The notes below the pieces were generated by a model. The model was given only the letters and a program-made list of their open reading frames with translations, was not told the origin of the DNA and did no database searches. Below, piece by piece: positions 59,467 to 64,000 of a stretch of DNA of 64,000 bases. Position 1 is the stretch's first letter, and every line of letters starts with the position of its first letter. The position numbers and the translations under genes were made by a program. The DNA comes from JADCCX01 sp031431475 (lineage in GTDB: Bacteria > Pseudomonadota > Alphaproteobacteria > Rhizobiales > Beijerinckiaceae): assembly GCA_031431475.1 (NCBI GenBank), contig JANPDL010000024.1, positions 62,001 to 126,000 on the forward strand, in the 5' to 3' direction.

Positions 59467-60667
59467 GACGGTTCCTTCCGGTGATGGCCTGGCGGGTAAA
59501 GGTGTGGAGCATGGCAGTTGGCGCGCGCCGCGCAAGGCGGACGTGCTGATCGTTGGCGGCGGGCTTTCCGGCGCTGTGGTCGCGCTTCAGTTGGCGAAGG
59601 CTGGCGTGGCCCCGCTGGTGATCGAGCGGTTTGATCTCAACACGCAAGCCTCCGGTGCCAATTCCGGCTCCATCCATGCGCAGATTCCGAATGAGCCCTT
59701 CACCACATATGGCGAAGGCTGGACGTTGAATTTCGCGCCGACCGTGAAGCTGATGCTCGCTTCCGTTGTGCTCTGGAAGCGGATGAGCGACGAGGTCGGT
59801 ATTGATCTCGAGGTCGATACCCCGGGCGGACTCGTAGTTGCCTTCAACGAATCCGATATGCGTGGCCTGAGGCGCAAAGCGCAGATCGAGCAGTCGCAGG
59901 GACTTGCGAGTGAAGAGTTGTCTCGCGCCGACCTCGGCCACACCGCACCCTACGTCACGCATCGCGCCATCGGCGGTATTCGTTATCCCGATGAGGGAAA
60001 GGCCAACCCGCTGATTGCAGCGCCCGCGATCATGTGCGCGGCCCAGCGGCTTGGTGCTGAGGTGCTGACGCATACTGCGTTGACTGGCCTGTCGCGGCGG
60101 GCCGAAGGTGGCTTCGACGTCATGACGACCCGCGGACCTGTTCACGCGACCCTCGTCGTCAATTGCGCCGGCGCAGAGGCGGGGACCATCGCCCGGATGG
60201 TGGGGCTTGATCTGCCGATCGAGGCCTTCCCGATCCAGACCAGCGTCACTGAGCCGACAGAGCCGCTGGTGCGCCATCTCCTCTACGCGGCAGGCGAGAA
60301 GCTCTCGGTAAAACAGAACCGCAAGGGCAGCATCCTCATCGGTGGCGGCTGGGACGCCCGGCTGGATATTGCCGGTCGCCCGGTGGCGGACATGCGCTCG
60401 CTCGTCGGCAACATGAAGGTAGCGGTCGATGTCGTACCCGGTCTCGCGAATGTGAAGTTGCTGCGCACCTGGGCCGCCATCGTCAACGGTACCGCGGATT
60501 GGAAACCACTGCTGGGAGAAGCTCCGCGCGCACCGGGATTCTTCCTGTGCTTTTTCCCCTGGATGGGGTTCTCGGCCGGACCGGTCGTCGGCCGCGCCAT
60601 CGCGGACCTCGTACTTGGCCGTGAGCCGGAGGTCGATCTCGGCCCGTTCCTGATCGGGAACCGTTAA
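59465..60667 (+). CDS. FAD-dependent oxidoreductase (DAO family)
   Basis: From the ATG at 59465 the product is 400 residues; a GTG at 59504 is an alternative, because the 59465 ATG overlaps the divergent isomerase start and has only a weak SD. The N-terminal FAD motif is DVLIVGGGLSGAVVALQLAK, and the middle and C-terminal parts (GEKLSVKQNRKGSILIGGGW, PGFFLCFFPWMGFSAGPVVG) resemble glycine/D-amino-acid-oxidase-like or sarcosine-type enzymes. The gene is the only plus-strand one in this cluster, flanked by minus-strand genes. Confidence 0.9.
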   Translation: MTVPSGDGLAGKGVEHGSWRAPRKADVLIVGGGLSGAVVALQLAKAGVAPLVIERFDLNTQASGANSGSIHAQIPNEPFTTYGEGWTLNFAPTVKLMLASVVLWKRMSDEVGIDLEVDTPGGLVVAFNESDMRGLRRKAQIEQSQGLASEELSRADLGHTAPYVTHRAIGGIRYPDEGKANPLIAAPAIMCAAQRLGAEVLTHTALTGLSRRAEGGFDVMTTRGPVHATLVVNCAGAEAGTIARMVGLDLPIEAFPIQTSVTEPTEPLVRHLLYAAGEKLSVKQNRKGSILIGGGWDARLDIAGRPVADMRSLVGNMKVAVDVVPGLANVKLLRTWAAIVNGTADWKPLLGEAPRAPGFFLCFFPWMGFSAGPVVGRAIADLVLGREPEVDLGPFLIGNR

Positions 60668-60675
60668 AGCCGGCA

Positions 60676-61425
60676 TCACAGGCTCGCCTCCAGCCGCGTG
60701 TTCATGACGAGCTCGGAGATCGTTGCCGTATTCGGCAACAGCAGCAACAGCGCCACCATCTCTGCCACGGTCTCGGGCTTCAGCCGTCCAGCTGACGGCG
60801 TTGCGGCCGGCAGACCTGCGATGAGGTCGGTTTCGATAGCGCCCGGACACAGTGCCGTCACGCGCACGCCGTCCTGCCAGCTCTCAAACTTCGCGGCATG
60901 GCTCAGCGCCAGCAGCGCGTGCTTGGACATTGCGTAGCCAAGCGGTGCGCCCTCCCGGTAGCGCTTGGCATCGGTCGAGGCAATGTTGACGATGCGGCCG
61001 TGGCCGGCTTTCCTGAGATGGGGCAGCGCGGCGCGGATGAGCCGGAACGGTGCCTTCACATTGACCGTCAGCATGGCGTCAAGGGCGGCCTCGTCCGCAT
61101 CCGAGAATCCGAAAGGCTTGAGCACGCCAGCGTTGTTGATGAGGACATCGAGCCGTCCATGCAGCTCGAGCGCGGCGTCGACAAGCATGTCGCCAGCGCG
61201 AGGATCGGTGGCATCGAAGCGATGCACAGAGCAATGCTTGGTATCGAGCTTCAGCGTCGCGATTGTTCTGGCCGGATCTCGCACGCCCAGCGCCAGCGTG
61301 AAGCCTTCAGACAAAAGTCGCCTGGCGATGGCTGCGCCCAGCCCACGCGACGCTCCGGTCAACAGAACGACCCGACCCTTCGCGGGCAAGAGGGTCGTTT
61401 TCACCGTGATCACGCCATCCACCAT
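60676..61425 (-). CDS. Short-chain dehydrogenase/reductase
   Basis: The 249-residue SDR has VVLLTGASRGLGAAIARRL, NNAGVLKPFG, a catalytic Ser in NIASTDAKRY and YAMSKHAL. It starts inside the preceding gene's stop (1-bp overlap), so the two minus-strand SDRs are co-transcribed. A ketone or hydroxyacid substrate is expected. Confidence 0.92.
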   Translation of the reverse strand: MVDGVITVKTTLLPAKGRVVLLTGASRGLGAAIARRLLSEGFTLALGVRDPARTIATLKLDTKHCSVHRFDATDPRAGDMLVDAALELHGRLDVLINNAGVLKPFGFSDADEAALDAMLTVNVKAPFRLIRAALPHLRKAGHGRIVNIASTDAKRYREGAPLGYAMSKHALLALSHAAKFESWQDGVRVTALCPGAIETDLIAGLPAATPSAGRLKPETVAEMVALLLLLPNTATISELVMNTRLEASL

Positions 61426-62207
61426 CAGAACAGTCCCTGATGGACGCCACCATCATTGACGATGTTCTGGCCCGTCATGAAGCCTGCCTGCGCGCTGCAG
61501 AGGAAGGCGACAAGATCGCCACATTCCTTGGGATCTGCGAGGCGGCCGGCGGGGCAGCCCTTCAGCCGGTCCTCCTTGATCGCCTCATAGGTCGTTTCCA
61601 GCCGCTTGGCGTGACCATGCCAGTTGGTGTGCAACGCATCGGTATCGAACAGACCGGGGCAGATGCTGTTCACGGTAACATTGTGCGGTATCAACTCGCG
61701 GGCGATGGACGCGATCGCGCCGGACAGCGCCAACCGTGCCGAGTGGGATTGCGAAAATCCAACTTGCGGAAACTTGATGAAGCTCACCGACATGGAGACG
61801 ACGCGCCCAAACTTGCGCTCGCACATTCCTGGCGTCAGCCGGCGGATGAGGTCCATGGAGGCGAAGAAGTGATCATCCCACCACTTCAGCCAGACATCCC
61901 GATCGGATGTCCGGAAGTCGATTGGAATCTGCCTCACGCCAGGGTTGCAGACAAGAATGTCAGGTGTCGGGCAGGCCGCGATGATGGCCTCACGTCCCTC
62001 GGGCAGCGTAACATCGGCGGCGACGGTTTGAACCGTCACGCCGGTCGCCTTGCGAATATCCGCAGCGGCATCCTTCAGCGTTTCTGCTGTTCGTGCCGCC
62101 AGCGTCACGTTCACACCGGCTTCCGCCAGGGAAAGGGCGCAGGCCCGGCCTAGCCCGCGGCTTGCCGCCGTGACCAATGCGCTCCGCCCACGAATGCCAA
62201 GATCCAT
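61425..62207 (-). CDS. SDR-fold protein with altered catalytic residues
   Basis: The ATG at 62207, with GAGGAG 7 nt upstream, gives 260 residues. The Rossmann motif ALVTAASRGLGRACALSLAE is intact, but at the usual Tyr-x-x-x-Lys site the sequence is FSQSHSARLALSG, so Tyr is Ser and Lys is Arg. A subfamily of SDRs has such (S-N-A-x-R-like) sites and uses another mechanism or lacks activity. It overlaps the next SDR by 1 bp and follows a DapA-like gene 11 bp upstream. Confidence 0.85.
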   Translation of the reverse strand: MDLGIRGRSALVTAASRGLGRACALSLAEAGVNVTLAARTAETLKDAAADIRKATGVTVQTVAADVTLPEGREAIIAACPTPDILVCNPGVRQIPIDFRTSDRDVWLKWWDDHFFASMDLIRRLTPGMCERKFGRVVSMSVSFIKFPQVGFSQSHSARLALSGAIASIARELIPHNVTVNSICPGLFDTDALHTNWHGHAKRLETTYEAIKEDRLKGCPAGRLADPKECGDLVAFLCSAQAGFMTGQNIVNDGGVHQGLF

Positions 62208-62218
62208 TCCCATTCTCC

Positions 62219-63127
62219 TCAAGCGGCCATGACGCCGAGATCGGCCATGCCGCGCCGAAGTCCAACAAGCGCTTCACCGGCAAGCGCCTGCAGCGGAGGC
62301 CGCGGTCGGCCACCGCCGGGGAAACCCTGCATGTCCATCGCAGCCTTGGTGGCCGGGTAAAGCGTGCGCCCGCCGCTGATGAAGAGATCGGTCATGCGCC
62401 GCCCCGTCTCCTGCAGGGCTTCCGCCTCGCGCATCCGCCCTTTGGCGGTTGCGTGGTAAATATCGAGGCAGCCGCTCCAGACGTTGGGGAAACAATCGAC
62501 GGTTCCGTCGGCACCCAGCGCCACCGCCGGAACGCCAAAGACAGAAGATGGACCGCAGAATACACGCAGCCGGTCTTTCACCGCAATCATCGTGGCGTAG
62601 AAGTTGTTCCAGTCGCCGGAACTCTCCTTGATGGCAACCACCATGTTAAGATCGGCCAGTCTATCTGCCAACGTGGGCGAGACAGCGTTTACCGCATTTC
62701 CGGGTATATTGTAGACCATCATCGGGAGATCGATGGCGGCATTGACCGTTTCATAATGCGCGGCGATCTCCTCATCCGACAGCTTCACGAAGTAGGGCGG
62801 CAGGACGAGGATGCCGTCCGCTCCCGCGGCCTTGGCGGCCTTCGCCAGTTCTATTGTGTCCGCAGCGCCCACGCAGCCTGTGCCGACGATGACTGTGCCG
62901 CGACCGGCCATGCCTTTTACTGCACTGGCATAGAGTGCCTTGCGCTCATCGAAACTCAGGCTCCAGAATTCCCCGGTGCAGCCACAGGCGACGACGCCCG
63001 TGGCACCGGCATCCATGAGGCGGCCGATATTGGCACGGAAACCCGCCGCATCAACCTTTCCGGATGCGTCGAACGGGGTTGTAACCGCCGGCATTGGGCC
63101 TGACCAATTGATGCTGTTCTTGTCCAT
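62219..63127 (-). CDS. DapA-family aldolase or dehydratase (second copy)
   Basis: The 302-residue protein has CGCTGEFWSLSFDERKALYA (the GTTGE-like motif with Cys replacing Thr), Tyr in MVYNIPG and the Schiff-base Lys in VAIKESSGDW. It is distinct from the copy at 57624-58586. Being between a UgpC-type ATPase and two SDRs, it probably works in the same sugar-acid route. The ABC ATPase gene ends 16 bp upstream. Confidence 0.92.
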   Translation of the reverse strand: MDKNSINWSGPMPAVTTPFDASGKVDAAGFRANIGRLMDAGATGVVACGCTGEFWSLSFDERKALYASAVKGMAGRGTVIVGTGCVGAADTIELAKAAKAAGADGILVLPPYFVKLSDEEIAAHYETVNAAIDLPMMVYNIPGNAVNAVSPTLADRLADLNMVVAIKESSGDWNNFYATMIAVKDRLRVFCGPSSVFGVPAVALGADGTVDCFPNVWSGCLDIYHATAKGRMREAEALQETGRRMTDLFISGGRTLYPATKAAMDMQGFPGGGRPRPPLQALAGEALVGLRRGMADLGVMAA

Positions 63128-63143
63128 GGCAGTCTCCTCGGTC

Positions 63144-64000
63144 TCAGTTCATGCTCGCGGATGGAAAAGTGGCGTCGAGGCGCTTTCCGGTTCCAGCATC
63201 GAAGCAATGAAGCCTGTCGTGGCGCACGTCGAATGAAATCGTTTCGCCAGGCGCCACATCTGTGTCCGGACGGGCGCGTGCGATCAGTGGGTCGGTGCCG
63301 GCGTCCATGATGATCAGCGTTTCGTGGCCGGCCGGCTCCAGCACCCTTACAGTCGCCCGATGCGGGCCCTTGCCAAGCGTGAGATCCTCGGGACGCACGC
63401 CCACCATGACGTCGCCATTCGCACCGCTGACCGGTAGCTCCAGCGCGGGATGTCGGAAACGACCGCCGTCCACCCTACCGCAGAACAGGTTCATTGCCGG
63501 AGCGCCGATGAAGCCCGCGACGAACAGATTGGCCGGGCGGTCGTAGACATCCTTGGGACTGCCGATCTGCTGCAGCACACCCTCATGCATGACCGCAATA
63601 CGGTTGGACATCGTCATGGCTTCCAACTGGTCATGTGTGACGTAGATGAACGTCCGGCCCAGCCTTCTGTGCAACTCTATGAGTTCCGCCCGCATGTGGG
63701 CGCGGAGCTTTGCGTCAAGATTAGACAGCGGCTCGTCAAGCAGGAAGACCTTGGGATCGCGGACAAGAGCGCGCCCCAGCGCTACACGCTGCTGCTGTCC
63801 TCCGGATAGCTGCCGCGGTTTACGGGCAAGAAGTTCCGTCAGGTGCAGGGTCTCCGCCGCTTGCCTGACGCGCTGCTCGCGTTCCGGCCTCGCCATGCCG
63901 CGCTTCTTGAGCGGATAGGCGATGTTCTCGCCTACTGTCATGTGCGGATAGAGCGCATAACTCTGAAACACCATGGCGATATCACGCGCACCGGGTGCCA
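63144..64000 (-). CDS. ABC ATPase, UgpC/MalK type (5' end outside window)
   Basis: The frame is open at the window edge, with RDIAMVFQSYALYPHMTVGE (Q-loop) near it; the Walker A lies outside. The signature LSGGQQQRVALGRAL, Walker B VFLLDEPLSNLDAKL, H-loop YVTHDQLEAMT and a TOBE-type regulatory domain (GVRPEDLTLG) are present. Such ATPases energise importers for sugars, glycerol phosphate, polyols or spermidine. Permease and binding-protein genes probably lie upstream outside the window. It is the first visible gene of a minus-strand operon with DapA-like and SDR genes. Confidence 0.93.
   Translation of the reverse strand, partial: APGARDIAMVFQSYALYPHMTVGENIAYPLKKRGMARPEREQRVRQAAETLHLTELLARKPRQLSGGQQQRVALGRALVRDPKVFLLDEPLSNLDAKLRAHMRAELIELHRRLGRTFIYVTHDQLEAMTMSNRIAVMHEGVLQQIGSPKDVYDRPANLFVAGFIGAPAMNLFCGRVDGGRFRHPALELPVSGANGDVMVGVRPEDLTLGKGPHRATVRVLEPAGHETLIIMDAGTDPLIARARPDTDVAPGETISFDVRHDRLHCFDAGTGKRLDATFPSASMN

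Noticed and set aside
59459..60850. 463-codon minus-strand frame opposite the FAD oxidoreductase
   Set aside because: The plus strand has a clear FAD motif; the minus frame has no domain.
1..64000. tRNA, rRNA and CRISPR arrays
   Set aside because: No tRNA-like cloverleaf, rRNA-like block or regularly spaced repeat array was noticed by eye. A covariance-model search would be decisive.

Overview
This is a GC-rich accessory replicon segment from an alphaproteobacterium. The main evidence is a complete repABC replication and partition module (3948-7856) with a counter-transcribed RNA locus between repB and repC and two copies of the parS palindrome; repABC replicons are known only from Alphaproteobacteria, mostly Hyphomicrobiales (Rhizobiales) and Rhodobacterales. 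Insertion-sequence scars, broken genes, a toxin-antitoxin pair and a tyrosine recombinase fit a plasmid, megaplasmid or chromid. The exact genus cannot be read from the sequence. No tRNA, rRNA or CRISPR array was seen.

Layout. 1-3803: a partial aldo/keto reductase, a SnoaL-like protein, a branched-chain-amino-acid-type binding protein and an aldo/keto reductase fused to a RidA-like domain. 3804-7856: repABC with parS, ctRNA and a probable origin inside repC. 7956-10226: DinB-like protein, integrase and a Phd/VapC-like pair. 10227-17245: remnant sequence, hydantoinase hyuB/hyuA, M20 peptidase and quinone oxidoreductase. 17251-20699: a chimeric RHH-M28 gene, a type I secretion adaptor (HlyD) and a LapG-type cysteine peptidase. 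20735-21285: IS remnants. 21391-25262: an SMP-30, isopropylmalate-dehydrogenase-like, Gfo/Idh/MocA and GntR catabolic operon.

25437-32129 is the most interesting part. A 77-residue peptide with a hydrophilic N-terminal part and hydrophobic tail, a LysE/RhtB-type exporter and a YcaO enzyme form one minus-strand operon. It diverges from an animal-type haem peroxidase gene followed by an unrecognised 154-residue protein ending in Asn-Ser-Cys-Thr. A SARP-type regulator (BTAD, TolB-like, TPR) closes the locus. The divergent promoter region carries two exact heptamer repeats with an 11-bp period, the usual layout of a SARP binding site. This looks like a candidate ribosomally made, post-translationally modified peptide (RiPP) locus of unfamiliar composition.

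32130-33379 holds repeat-rich IS-like debris and an RraA-family pseudogene. 33380-51966 is devoted to peptide or opine-type substrate uptake: a Gfo/Idh/MocA oxidoreductase, a DUF885 protein, an M24 peptidase and three Dpp/Opp-type ABC importers (one with a permease-ATPase fusion, one without ATPases, one complete). 51958-64000 combines a TRAP transporter with sugar-acid-type catabolism: four SDRs, an old-yellow-enzyme homologue, two DapA-like aldolases or dehydratases, a sugar-phosphate-isomerase-like protein, a FAD oxidoreductase and the end of a UgpC/MalK-type ATPase. A shared palindrome of the GTTCGCAATnCGAAC type lies before both the ATPase-less ABC importer and the TRAP/SDR divergent promoter, suggesting that an unseen IclR-like regulator co-controls them.
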